A DNA stretch of 64,000 bases from Gimesia chilikensis (GCF_007744075.1 NZ_CP036266.1:620001-684000), one strand, 5' to 3'; counted from the stretch's first letter, positions 27,831-36,887 are shown. The notes: a model not told the origin generated them from the sequence alone. Program-made: numbers and translations.

Positions 27831-28705
27831 GCACGAAACTCGATATTTATACAAAGAGACGCCGTGGGCGTATCATTAACGGGATGTTCACTGTGGCCTG
27901 TTTTCTGGCCACGATTTCCTGTGTGCTGGTGCTGTTGGTTTTGATCTGGAATATCATTCTGCAGGGCAAAAGCTGGTTGAGCTGGGACTTTATCGAGTCC
28001 CTGCCTTCACGGTTCCCTGAAAAAGCCGGTATCAAGACAGCGCTGTGGGGCAGCATCTGGCTGATCTGTCTGACGGCTCTGTTTTCAGTACCGCTGGGAG
28101 TAGGGGCTGCCGTTTATCTGGAAGAGTATGCTCCACGCAGTCGCTGGCGGAAATTGATTCAGTTGAATATTGCGAATCTGGCCGGTGTGCCTTCCATTGT
28201 TTACGGAATTCTGGGGTTGGGACTGTTCGTCCGGGCGTTGGCTTTTGAACGGAGCGTGCTGTCCGGCGCATTGACACTGACTCTGGTTGTATTACCGATT
28301 ATTATTCTGGCATCCCAGGAAGCGCTGCGGGCGGTACCGGATTCGATCCGACGTTCGGCTTATGCTCTGGGGGCGACCCGCTGGCAGACGGTGTGGTACC
28401 AGGTGCTGCCGGCTTCCCTGCCGGGGATTATGACAGGAGTGATTCTGTCCCTCTCACGGGCACTCGGAGAAGCGGCACCCCTGCTGGTTGTCGGGGCAAT
28501 GGCTTATGTTCCCTTTGTACCGGAAAAATTATCGGATGAGTTTACGGCTCTGCCGATTCAGATTTTCAACTGGACCTCGCGGCCGCAGGAAGAGTTTCAT
28601 CATCTGGCGGCAGCCGGGATTTTAGTACTGCTGGTCGTACTGGTCAGCATGAATGCAGTAGCGGTGTTCGTGCGGCATAAATACGGAAAAAAGATTCGCT
28701 GGTAA
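27827..28705 (+). CDS. pstA: Phosphate ABC transporter permease PstA
   Basis: A 292-residue partner permease with six helices and the EAA-loop segment IRRSAYALGATRWQTVWYQVLPASLPG. Other typical PstA strings are GVGAAVYLEEYAP and NLAGVPSIVYGILGLGLFV. It forms the membrane channel with PstC. The ATGA overlap couples it to pstC. A 94-nt gap separates it from pstB. Confidence 0.95.
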   Translation: MSTKLDIYTKRRRGRIINGMFTVACFLATISCVLVLLVLIWNIILQGKSWLSWDFIESLPSRFPEKAGIKTALWGSIWLICLTALFSVPLGVGAAVYLEEYAPRSRWRKLIQLNIANLAGVPSIVYGILGLGLFVRALAFERSVLSGALTLTLVVLPIIILASQEALRAVPDSIRRSAYALGATRWQTVWYQVLPASLPGIMTGVILSLSRALGEAAPLLVVGAMAYVPFVPEKLSDEFTALPIQIFNWTSRPQEEFHHLAAAGILVLLVVLVSMNAVAVFVRHKYGKKIRW

Positions 28706-28723
28706 GAGAGGGATCCTGGCGAT

Positions 28724-28746
28724 CGGGAAAATACGAAATTCTCCCG
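28724..28746 (+). promoter_or_regulatory. Weak hairpin between pstA and pstB
   Basis: CGGGAAAAT (28724-28732) faces ATTCTCCCG (28738-28746) with one mismatch. There is no T-run, so it is more likely an mRNA processing or differential-expression structure than a terminator. Confidence 0.3.
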
Positions 28747-28799
28747 CACATATTTGATTTCGATTATCTATAATAGTATTCAGCGGGGATAACCAATTT

Positions 28800-29690
28800 A
28801 TGGCTTCAACACCCTCGGTTAAAAATAATATGCAATCACCTGATAAAGCAGCCTCCACTCATTCACAGGGTCCTGTCGTGCGGCCTTCGATTCCTGAAGG
28901 TAAAAGCATGCGGACTGCCGATGAGTTGGCGCAGGCTACCGAAAAGATCAGCGTGCGTGACCTGTCGTTTTATTATTCGGATAACCGCGCTTTAACTGAT
29001 ATTTCACTTTCGATTCCTGAGCGGTGCGTGACTGCATTCATTGGCCCCTCAGGCTGTGGAAAGTCGACGTTTCTCCGGTGTCTGAACCGGATGAATGATA
29101 TGATCGAAGGCACCCGGGTCGAAGGCGAGATCCTGCTGGAAGGTCAGGATATTTATTCCAGCCGCACAGACATCGTGACCTTGCGGAAGCGGATCGGGAT
29201 GGTATTCCAGAAGTCGACTCCGTTTCCGAAATCGATTTTCGATAACGTGTCGTTCGGTCCCAAGATCGCAGGTATTCGTAAAAAGAAAGATCTGTACGAG
29301 ATCGTCGAGCGTTCTCTGCAGCGGTCGGCCTTGTGGGAAGAAGTCAAAGATCGCCTGAGCGATTCTGCATTGAACCTGTCGGGTGGTCAGCAGCAGCGGT
29401 TATGTATTGCCCGTGCTCTGGCCAACGATCCAGATATTCTGTTGATGGATGAACCGGCGTCGGCACTCGATCCGGCTTCAACGGCACGTATCGAAGACCT
29501 GATCTTCGAACTCAAAGAACAGTACACGATTGTGATCGTTACGCATAACATGCAGCAGGCGGCTCGTGTGTCCGACCAGGCTGCCTTTTTCTATCAGGGG
29601 CTGCTGATCGAATCCGGAGCGACGGAAGAGCTCTTCACGAATCCCAAGAAACAGCAGACCGAAGACTACATTACCGGCAGATTTGGATAA
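28800..29690 (+). CDS. pstB: Phosphate ABC transporter ATPase PstB
   Basis: A 296-residue ABC ATPase. Walker A is GPSGCGKST (about residues 82-90), the signature LSGGQQQRL is at about 196, and Walker B is [13 protein letters not shown]. The Q-loop ([17 protein letters not shown]) is of PstB type. It has about 45 extra N-terminal residues before the usual start of the fold. It drives phosphate import with PstCA. The gene ends 4 nt before the phoU ATG. Confidence 0.95.
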   Translation: MASTPSVKNNMQSPDKAASTHSQGPVVRPSIPEGKSMRTADELAQATEKISVRDLSFYYSDNRALTDISLSIPERCVTAFIGPSGCGKSTFLRCLNRMNDMIEGTRVEGEILLEGQDIYSSRTDIVTLRKRIGMVFQKSTPFPKSIFDNVSFGPKIAGIRKKKDLYEIVERSLQRSALWEEVKDRLSDSALNLSGGQQQRLCIARALANDPDILLMDEPASALDPASTARIEDLIFELKEQYTIVIVTHNMQQAARVSDQAAFFYQGLLIESGATEELFTNPKKQQTEDYITGRFG

Positions 29691-29694
29691 GCCA

Positions 29695-30366
29695 ATGACA
29701 AAACATTTACAGCGTGATATGGAATCACTGGAGCGGGAAATCATCACCCAGTCATCACTGGTGGAAGAGATGATTTCCAAAGCCAGTCGCGCGCTTTACG
29801 AAGTTCAGGTTGATCTGGCCAATGAAGTGATTGAGCAGGAACGGGCGATCAACGAGAGTGAAGTGAAGATTGAGGAAGACTGCCTGAAGATTCTGGCGCT
29901 GCACCAGCCGGTGGCCGTCGATTTGCGCGAGACGGCAACGGTGCTGAAGATTAACAATGATCTGGAGCGTATTGCCGACCTGGCGGTGAATATCGCTGAG
30001 CGGACCATCGGATTGTCGCATTATCCGAATTTCCATATTCCTGCTGCTCTGGAACCCATGACGAAAGTTACGGTTTCGATGTTACGCGACGCGATTGACG
30101 CGTTCATCGATTTCGATACCGATAAGGCCCGTGAGGTCTGTAAACGTGATGATATTGTCGACGGTTACAACCGCGAGATCATCAATGAAATCTACGGATT
30201 GATGCAGACCGATCCGAGCCTGATTAAGCCGGCATTACATTTTTTCTCTTCAGCGCGCCACATTGAACGTATTGCCGACCATACTACAAATATTGCGGAA
30301 GATGTGATTTACCTGACCGAGGGCGAAATTGTCCGTCATCGTCACAAAGAAACATTTTCCACCTGA
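29695..30366 (+). CDS. phoU: Phosphate transport regulator PhoU
   Basis: A 223-residue helical protein with two PhoU repeats. The metal-binding motifs ERIADLAVNIAER (about residue 95) and ERIADHTTNIAEDV (about residue 197) are both present. PhoU links the Pst transporter to PhoR so that the regulon is off when phosphate is plentiful. The ATG at 29695 is 4 nt after the pstB stop; a TTG at 29683 inside pstB is less likely. Confidence 0.95.
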   Translation: MTKHLQRDMESLEREIITQSSLVEEMISKASRALYEVQVDLANEVIEQERAINESEVKIEEDCLKILALHQPVAVDLRETATVLKINNDLERIADLAVNIAERTIGLSHYPNFHIPAALEPMTKVTVSMLRDAIDAFIDFDTDKAREVCKRDDIVDGYNREIINEIYGLMQTDPSLIKPALHFFSSARHIERIADHTTNIAEDVIYLTEGEIVRHRHKETFST

Positions 30367-30399
30367 CCCGCTTTTACAGAGGTGTTATAAGAAAAAGAC

Positions 30400-31113
30400 A
30401 TGTCAAAGAAACGCATTCTTGTGATTGAAGATGATCGTTCTCTCTCTGAAGTTCTCGCATACAATCTGCGACAGGAGAAGTACGATGCCGTGGTGGCCCT
30501 GGATGGGATGGACGGGTTACGGCAGGCCCAGTTGAAAACGCCTGACCTGATTATATTAGACCTGATGTTGCCTCAGATGGACGGACTGGAAGTCTGTCGC
30601 AGACTGCGATCAGACCCGGTAACCAGTAATGTGCTGATTCTGATGCTGACCGCGAAATCTGAAGAGACCGATCAGGTCGTCGGATTCACGCTGGGGGCTG
30701 ATGATTACGTGACCAAGCCGTTCAGCGTCAAGATTCTGCTGGAGCGGATCAAGGCTCTGCTTCGTCGACGTGAAAGCAATGGCGAAGCCTCTGATACCAT
30801 CGTGAGCCAGGGAGTTATGATCGACCGCCGGCGTCACCGGGTGATGATTGACGATGTGCCCATCTCACTGACCCGCAGTGAATTCGAACTGCTGGAAGCG
30901 CTGGTTCGTCAGCCGGGTCGGGTGTTCTCCCGCTCTGAGTTGATTGATGCGGCTCTGGGAGACGATGCCCTGGTGCTGGAGCGGACGATTGACGTTCATA
31001 TCCGGGCTCTGCGTCAGAAACTGGATAAGCACGCGGAGTTGATTGAAACGGTGCGTGGAGTTGGTTACCGATTCCGTGATCCAGACACCGCATTTAAGAA
31101 ACAGACGACATAA
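30400..31113 (+). CDS. phoB: Phosphate-regulon response regulator PhoB
   Basis: A 237-residue OmpR/PhoB-family regulator. The receiver domain has the acidic pocket E10-D11-D12, phospho-acceptor D54 in LIILDLMLPQMDG, the T/S and K in LMLTAKSEE and DDYVTKPF. The C-terminal winged helix has LTRSEFELLEALVRQPGRVFS and VDVHIRALRQKLD-like recognition regions. It is the last gene of the phosphate cluster, 33 nt after phoU, and probably binds the direct repeats before pstS. The cognate kinase is at 23806. Confidence 0.93.
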   Translation: MSKKRILVIEDDRSLSEVLAYNLRQEKYDAVVALDGMDGLRQAQLKTPDLIILDLMLPQMDGLEVCRRLRSDPVTSNVLILMLTAKSEETDQVVGFTLGADDYVTKPFSVKILLERIKALLRRRESNGEASDTIVSQGVMIDRRRHRVMIDDVPISLTRSEFELLEALVRQPGRVFSRSELIDAALGDDALVLERTIDVHIRALRQKLDKHAELIETVRGVGYRFRDPDTAFKKQTT

Positions 31114-31142
31114 ATCGTTTGGCAGAAGGCTGAAACGACACT

Positions 31143-31175
31143 AAACAGGTCTGCGAGAGCAGGCCTGTTTTTGTT
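31143..31175 (+). terminator. Terminator of the phosphate operon
   Basis: AAACAGGTCTGC (31143-31154) pairs with GCAGGCCTGTTT (31159-31170) with one G-U pair around GAGA, followed by Ts. It lies 30 nt after phoB. Confidence 0.85.
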
Positions 31176-31311
31176 TTGCAATTGGATGTCAGAACTTAAG
31201 TGCCTGTTGTGGCTGGGTTAGGGGAGAAAATGGCCCGATTGAGTGTACTGAATGGCACATGAATCGGGATTTCTTTCTATCTGAACTGTCAAAAACTTGC
31301 GGAAACGGTAG

Positions 31312-31363
31312 TTGACAGTCTCAAGAAGGTCGATATACTTATCTTAGTTGAGACTGAGTCTCA
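31312..31363 (+). promoter_or_regulatory. Sigma70-type promoter with Fur-like operator before bfd
   Basis: A -35 TTGACA (31312-31317) and a -10 TATACT (31334-31339) are separated by 16 bases, close to the consensus. Nine bases on, the perfect palindrome TGAGACT-G-AGTCTCA (31349-31363) would cover the start site. Its 7-1-7 form matches the layout of Fur boxes (TGAnAnT-n-AnTnTCA). With bfd and bfr next to it, iron control is the natural reading. The regulator is inferred. Confidence 0.65.
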
Positions 31364-31509
31364 TGATCGACATTCCACCAGGTCCAAGCCTGAGATCGGG
31401 GTTCCAACCGTTTCCTACCTGAGGAACTCCGGGTTTTTCAAGATCACTATCCACGTAAAAAAAGCGTCTGCCACCATGGATGCGACAGACGCCTGGGTAT
31501 AAGTGTAAG
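31364..31509 (+). promoter_or_regulatory. Leader of bfd with hairpin and mini-ORF
   Basis: GCGTCTG (31464-31470) pairs with CAGACGC (31486-31492) in the leader. A nine-codon frame ATG...TAA runs 31476-31502 inside it and stops 7 nt before the bfd ATG. No good ribosome-binding site precedes it. It may be incidental. Confidence 0.3.
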
Positions 31510-31797
31510 ATGTCTACAGTAACCGGAAGCCAGATCGAGCGTGTGGGAGCCACCCCGGCCCCTGAAGTTGCACCACGCCGCCGTTTTCTCTGCCACTGTC
31601 TGAAAGTGACTCCAGATCAGGTCCAGCAGTGTATTACTGAGACCCAGGCAGAGACCGTCCACGAAGTAACCCGCGGTTGCGGAGCTGGAAAAGGCTGCAC
31701 AGCCTGCCATTGCCGCATTAAGGACTTACTGGCAGGGCTGTGTGATGACTGTGGACAGTCCAAGCGACGTTGTCTGTGTGCCGCTCAGCCGGTTTAA
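31510..31797 (+). CDS. bfd: Bacterioferritin-associated ferredoxin-like [2Fe-2S] protein
   Basis: A 95-residue protein with a BFD-like [2Fe-2S] domain. The first ligand pair is in FLCHCLKVTPDQV (about residue 30), and the second is in the GCGAGKGCTACHC stretch (about residue 65), followed by IKDLL. Extra cysteines near the end (DDCGQSKRRCLC) are unusual and could form another metal site. Bfd donates electrons to bacterioferritin to release stored iron. The bfr gene lies directly downstream on the opposite strand. The start could also be the ATG at 31480, ten codons upstream; the ribosome-binding site is weak for both. Confidence 0.8.
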   Translation: MSTVTGSQIERVGATPAPEVAPRRRFLCHCLKVTPDQVQQCITETQAETVHEVTRGCGAGKGCTACHCRIKDLLAGLCDDCGQSKRRCLCAAQPV

Positions 31798-31802
31798 ACC
31801 TG

Positions 31803-32273
31803 CTATTCGCGAATCTGCTCGGCCAGGTAGTTCTGAATGCCGACCTGTTTGATCAGTTCCAGCTGTGATTCGCACCAGTCGATGCTTTCCTCTGACTCGA
31901 CGACCATCTGATCCATCAATTCCCGGCTGCCGGCGTCTTTTTCCTGTCGGCAGAGTTCGATGGCTTCGTTGTAGGTTGAGACCCCTTTGGTTTCCAGTTC
32001 CAGGCTGTTCTGGATCTGTTCTTCAACAGTCTTACCCACGCGAATGACGTCGTAGCGGGCGATTTCCGGAACGCCATCCAGATAGAGGATGCGATCGATG
32101 ACCTGCTCGGCGTGTTTCATTTCTTCGATGGATTCGTCGTAGAAGTGCTTGGCCAGTTTGTCAAAGCCCCAGTCTTTGCACATCTTGGAAGAGATGAAGT
32201 ACAGGTTGATGGCGGTGAGTTCGATTGTCAGGCCATCGTTTAACGCGTCGATTACTTTCTGGCTACCCTTCAT
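31803..32273 (-). CDS. bfr: Bacterioferritin with incomplete ferroxidase site
   Basis: A 156-residue four-helix ferritin closely aligned along its whole length with E. coli Bfr. Haem ligand Met52 is present (EEMKHAEQ). Ferroxidase ligands E18, E51, H54 and E94 are present. However, the helix D positions 127 and 130, Glu and His in E. coli (DEEGHIDW), are both Ser here (ESEESIDW). That resembles the beta-type, haem-binding subunits of two-subunit bacterioferritins, which need a partner for iron oxidation. No second bfr gene is in the window. It converges on bfd with 5 nt between stops. Confidence 0.93.
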   Translation of the reverse strand: MKGSQKVIDALNDGLTIELTAINLYFISSKMCKDWGFDKLAKHFYDESIEEMKHAEQVIDRILYLDGVPEIARYDVIRVGKTVEEQIQNSLELETKGVSTYNEAIELCRQEKDAGSRELMDQMVVESEESIDWCESQLELIKQVGIQNYLAEQIRE

Positions 32274-32340
32274 TGGTTCTGCTTTCTCAATCTTGTCTTT
32301 CCTGCCCCTGCCGAATTCCGGGCGGGAGCAAATGTTGTTG

Positions 32341-32371
32341 ATAATATTTGACTACCGGTAGTATTCGTTAA
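32341..32371 (-). promoter_or_regulatory. Candidate bfr promoter with palindrome in a 19-bp spacer
   Basis: On the minus strand TTAACG (32371-32366) and TATTAT (32346-32341) are 19 bases apart, and the perfect palindrome ACTACCGGTAGT (32351-32362) fills the spacer. MerR-family activators bind in such long spacers. This is a suggestion from layout only. Confidence 0.35.
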
Positions 32372-32480
32372 TGGCTCCAATTGTACCAGAGTGAATCTGG
32401 CGAAAAATGTCTATTTATATAGATTGAAACGAGATCTCTGACTTCGTGGAGTTCGCAGCGGAGATTTCTGAAACCGGTTC

Positions 32481-33296
32481 TCAATTACTGCTGTTTTCGG
32501 GGGCAAGATTGAGCAGTTCCACTTTCCGGAACTGAACCGGGTGACTTTCCGACTGCAGGGAAATGGTTCCTTTATCCAGCATGATTGGGGCGCCCTGTTC
32601 GATCAGCTTCTGGGCATCGGCGTCTTTGGGGTCGAGCTGAGGCTTGGTGTACGACAGCACGGTTTCCCCATCAATGACGTGTTTGATGATCTTGTTGCCT
32701 TTGACTTCGACGTCAACGGTCACCCACTGATCGCCCCGATAGGTTTTGGAAGAGGAGTCGATGCAGTGGGGCATGAAGAGTTTGTTGTCCATGACGACAT
32801 TCGTACCCGGGGTGCAGAGGTTGGCCGTGCTGCGTTTGCCCGTCGGTTTCCCACCCAGCAGCTGGACTTCAATGGAAACCGGAAAACGCTGGTCGAGGGA
32901 CATGCTTTCGGGGCTCTGGCCGTGGACCATGATACCGCTGTTACGAAATGCCCAGCCCGGTCCGCCTTTGACCTGATCGCCGATGAAACGATATTCCACG
33001 CGGATGATGTAGTGGGAAAAGGAGTCTTTGTAGAAGATGTGACCGAATTTTTCATCGAAGGCATCGTAGTGCTCATAGTCGACGGTGAGTAACCCGTCCT
33101 TCACCCGAAATGTATCTGCATAATTGACGCCTGGTTCATAACCCCGAATTTTGACCGTCCAGCCATCCAGGTTCTTCCCGTTGAACAGGGGGATCCATTT
33201 TTCCTGAGTTGCTTTCTCTTCAGCAGAGAGAGTAGCAGGCAGGCAGAGTGTCAGGCAGAGAGACAGACCGGCAATGAGAGCAGATGCGGTTTTCAC
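32481..33296 (-). CDS. Secreted DUF1080 (3-keto-glycoside hydrolase-like) protein
   Basis: A 271-residue exported protein with signal peptide (IAGLSLCLTLCLPATLSAEE). The rest is one DUF1080 concanavalin-like beta-sandwich: WIPLFNGKNLDGWTVK near residue 35, then IMVHGQ, IEVQLLGG and GTISLQSESHPVQFRKVELL. DUF1080 proteins are annotated as 3-keto-disaccharide hydrolases, and homologues act by eliminating the glycosidic bond after C3 oxidation. The start is a GTG with AAGGA 8 nt upstream. It is a single gene between bfr and a small lipoprotein gene. Confidence 0.82.
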   Translation of the reverse strand: MKTASALIAGLSLCLTLCLPATLSAEEKATQEKWIPLFNGKNLDGWTVKIRGYEPGVNYADTFRVKDGLLTVDYEHYDAFDEKFGHIFYKDSFSHYIIRVEYRFIGDQVKGGPGWAFRNSGIMVHGQSPESMSLDQRFPVSIEVQLLGGKPTGKRSTANLCTPGTNVVMDNKLFMPHCIDSSSKTYRGDQWVTVDVEVKGNKIIKHVIDGETVLSYTKPQLDPKDADAQKLIEQGAPIMLDKGTISLQSESHPVQFRKVELLNLAPENSSN

Positions 33297-33465
33297 GGTT
33301 TCATTCCTTCAGGCAGTCGTGCGATGGAGTCGGATTCAAAAGTCAGCAGGTCTCCCCTGGGGGAAGAAGCATTTATTATAAGTGATGCTGAGCTAAATAG
33401 CACGTTTTGGCATCAAAGAATCCGTGATTTGGATTCGCGGGTTGCATCGTGTTCAGACAATGAAA

Positions 33466-33492
33466 AAACGCCCGTTGAATTAACGGGCGTTT
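33466..33492 (-). terminator. Terminator of the small lipoprotein gene
   Basis: AAACGCCCGTT (33466-33476) pairs perfectly with AACGGGCGTTT (33482-33492) around 5 nt. On the minus strand it is followed by a T-run (As at 33463-33468 on the plus strand). It lies about 60 nt after the stop of the gene at 33554-33796. Confidence 0.8.
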
Positions 33493-33553
33493 CTTTAATT
33501 TACATCAGGCCGGAGGCCTGTGGCTGACCTGGTGGTCGGCCGACTGATGAGAA

Positions 33554-33796
33554 TCAGCCTTCTTTCTTGGACTCTTCGCCACCTTCTGGTACTTCTGCAC
33601 CAGCGCCACCGGTGGTGGAACCAGCTTCAGGAGCAGGAGCTTCGCCAGCAGGTGCTTCGCCTGCAGGAGCTTCAGCAGCGGGCTCTTCAGCAGGTGCAGG
33701 AGCTTCGGTAGCAGGCTTGCCGCAACCAACGGCCCAGATTGACATGCTGATGGTGGCGGGCACGACGAACAGTCGGCTCAGTTTTGTGAAAGACAT
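33554..33796 (-). CDS. Small Ala/Pro/Glu-rich lipoprotein
   Basis: An 80-residue lipoprotein. The signal region has hydrophobic LFVVPATISMSIWAVGC with the lipid-modified Cys. The mature part is a low-complexity series of EAPA, GEAPA and EPAAEAP repeats followed by a Gly/Glu/Lys tail. Short lipoproteins of this kind often tether or space the envelope; no enzyme function is expected. The start at 33796 has AAGGGA 7 nt upstream. The coding region is internally repetitive at DNA level, so copy-number variation between strains is likely. Confidence 0.7.
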   Translation of the reverse strand: MSFTKLSRLFVVPATISMSIWAVGCGKPATEAPAPAEEPAAEAPAGEAPAGEAPAPEAGSTTGGAGAEVPEGGEESKKEG

Positions 33797-34302
33797 TGAG
33801 TTGTCCCTTCCGATTTCGTTGTTCAAAAAAAGTGAGTCACTTGCATTCTGTCAATGAAGACATTCTGTCTAGAAACATTAAAAAATGAGCACCCCCAGAT
33901 TTCAAGCGCCATCGAGAAACTTTAGATCAGTTTTCAATTTGAATAGGGAGAAACTGAGGTTTTTCTGGCTCTGAGAAACTGGCTTTACTGCAACCGGTTT
34001 ACTGGTTATAGCGAAATCGCGGGGCGTTGGCAGGGTTCAGGAGTGCGCTGAGAAGCGTCTGGCGGATTGCCAAATTAATACAAAAAGGTCAAGATTAATT
34101 TCATTTAATCCATAAAAAACTGGCAAAAATTAGGGGGAAACTGTTTTTCGAATTATCAAAATTTTTATAAGAAACTTTGATATAACAGTTTGCTAATTTG
34201 TTCCGGGTTTGTCACACTAATCTCAGTTCTGAGAATTTGATTCTTATTCAAGTAAGTGTCCAGTTTACTCAGGGCTGATATCTGTTCTTATTTTTGCGTC
34301 AT

Positions 34303-34324
34303 AATACGCTGAGCGTATTTTTTT
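34303..34324 (+). terminator. Orphan terminator-like hairpin
   Basis: AATACGC (34303-34309) pairs with GCGTATT (34313-34319) around TGA, with seven Ts to 34324. No gene ends immediately upstream on this strand. It may end a small RNA or attenuate the following cold-shock gene. Confidence 0.5.
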
Positions 34325-34379
34325 CAGTGCGTCACTATTTTACGAACGTGTTTTCTTGAAGTGGTGATCAATTACGAGT

Positions 34380-34403
34380 GACAATAAACTCCGTTTTATT
34401 GTC
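34380..34403 (+). promoter_or_regulatory. Leader hairpin of the cold-shock gene
   Basis: GACAATAAA (34380-34388) pairs perfectly with TTTATTGTC (34395-34403). The stem is mostly A-T. It lies 18 nt before the GAGG site. Temperature-sensitive leader structures are typical of csp mRNAs. Confidence 0.45.
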
Positions 34404-34433
34404 GAGAGACTTTTAAGTTAGAGGATGGGCTAC

Positions 34434-34631
34434 ATGGCCACTGGAACAATCAAAAAAATTACTGAAAAAGGTTTTGGCTTCATCAACGATGGTCAACAGG
34501 ATATCTTTTTTCATCTCTCATCACTGGACGGAATCACGTTCGATCAACTGGTAGAAGGCCAGACTGTTGAATTCGAAAGCGAAAAAAGCGATCGCGGTCT
34601 GCGAGCTGTTCGCGTAACAACATCTGAGTAA
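34434..34631 (+). CDS. Cold-shock domain protein
   Basis: A 65-residue CspA-family protein that binds single-stranded nucleic acid. RNP1 is KGFGFI and RNP2 is DIFFHLS. Length and order match the family. The ATG at 34434 follows GAGG by 9 nt; an ATG at 34425 sits directly on the site and is less likely. The long AT-rich leader suggests post-transcriptional control, as in csp genes elsewhere. The preceding gene is on the opposite strand. Confidence 0.92.
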   Translation: MATGTIKKITEKGFGFINDGQQDIFFHLSSLDGITFDQLVEGQTVEFESEKSDRGLRAVRVTTSE

Positions 34632-34639
34632 TTCTACTA

Positions 34640-35512
34640 TCAGTTCCACGCTTCCACAGAATTGCGTAGTACTCCCAGTCCCTGAATCTCTACATCAACC
34701 TGGTCTCCAGGTTTTAGGTAGACGGGGGGCTTGCGTGCCATGCCAACTCCTGGTGGCGTCCCGGTAAAGATAATATCGCCTGGTTCCAGTGTCATAAACT
34801 GAGACAGGAACTGCACAATCTCTTCGATTGTGAAGATAAACTTATCGGTACAGGAATTCTGCATCACCTCTCCATTCAACGTCAGTTTAATGGAGAGGTT
34901 GTTTGCATCCTCGATTTCATCCGAGGTGACCAGATAGGGACCGATCGGTGCAAAGGTGTCTGGTGTTTTACCTAAAAGCCATTGTCCGCCCGGACGTCCG
35001 ATCTGCCAGTCGCGTGCGGAGACATCGTGTCCGTTCATGTAACCGGCAACGTATTCAAGTGCGTTGTCCAGGTTCGCATTGCGACATGTCTTTCCGATGA
35101 CGACGACCAGTTCGGCTTCGTAGTCTACCTCTTTGGCCACTTCCGGAATACGAATCGGCTGATCGGGACCTGTGACGGAAGTCGTGAATTTACTGAAGCA
35201 AACCGGTTCATCGGGAAAGGCCATGCCTGTTTCCTCGGCGTGATCGCGATAGTTCAGGCCGATGCAGATGACTTTCCCCGGTTGCGGAATCGGAGCGCAG
35301 AGCGTACCGGTAATCTGTCGGTCGGCCTCCACGGCCTGTTTCGCAGCTTTACAGGCACGTTCGAGTCCGTCTTCCAGGCTGAGCACGCCCTTTAATGAGG
35401 GGGGCAGTGTGTCGTCGAACGCACGCACATCGTAGAAGGTCAACTGACCCTCATGGTCGGTAACTGAAACAACGGTCGGACCCTGTTCTGTGTGTAAAGT
35501 GGCTAACTTCAT
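34640..35512 (-). CDS. Fumarylacetoacetate hydrolase family protein
   Basis: A 290-residue FAH-family enzyme. The core has GKVICIGLNYRDHAEETG (about residue 78), FSKFTTSVTGPDQPI, and the metal-binding acidic residues in DYEAELVVVIGK. C-terminal motifs are EPGDIIFTGTPPGVG and PPVYLKPGDQVDVEIQGLG. Members cleave or decarboxylate beta-keto acids, for example in aromatic and ketogluconate catabolism. The exact substrate is not predictable. AAGGGAG lies 9 nt before its ATG. It converges on the cold-shock gene with 8 nt between stops. Confidence 0.85.
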   Translation of the reverse strand: MKLATLHTEQGPTVVSVTDHEGQLTFYDVRAFDDTLPPSLKGVLSLEDGLERACKAAKQAVEADRQITGTLCAPIPQPGKVICIGLNYRDHAEETGMAFPDEPVCFSKFTTSVTGPDQPIRIPEVAKEVDYEAELVVVIGKTCRNANLDNALEYVAGYMNGHDVSARDWQIGRPGGQWLLGKTPDTFAPIGPYLVTSDEIEDANNLSIKLTLNGEVMQNSCTDKFIFTIEEIVQFLSQFMTLEPGDIIFTGTPPGVGMARKPPVYLKPGDQVDVEIQGLGVLRNSVEAWN

Positions 35513-35810
35513 ACCCGAGTACTCCCTTCGACGACTGGTTGTGAAACATCAAAAGCTCTTGTTCAGCAGTCGGAAATCTTATGCTCTTGCGCTGATGAGA
35601 TGTAGTGAACGTCAGCATCATCTCAAGCAGAAATGTGAAAGAATCCCCATCGGGTCCGGGTTTTCCAGTTATGGGGTTTAAATATCCGATACGCATGATT
35701 TCCATATCCAGCGGGGATTGCTATGCTGTGAGCAGTGGGTCTGTTCTGCAGAACGGATCAGATCTGACACGCGATTTTGAACTCTTCCTTATCTACAGCG
35801 ACTGAATATT

Positions 35811-36887
<1,077 letters not shown>

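Larger units (their letters stand above)
33797..34433. other. AT-rich region with orphan terminator and cold-shock leader
   Basis: About 640 bases without a protein gene. It includes the lipoprotein promoter (minus strand), an orphan hairpin terminator at 34303-34324 and the hairpin leader of the cold-shock gene. It is clearly AT-richer than the coding DNA around it. A small RNA ending at the orphan terminator is possible. Confidence 0.45.

Noticed and set aside
32341-32371. IscR-type site before bfr
   Set aside because: The half-sites GACT and AGT are spaced one base too far apart for the known IscR type 1 consensus and the outer bases do not match.
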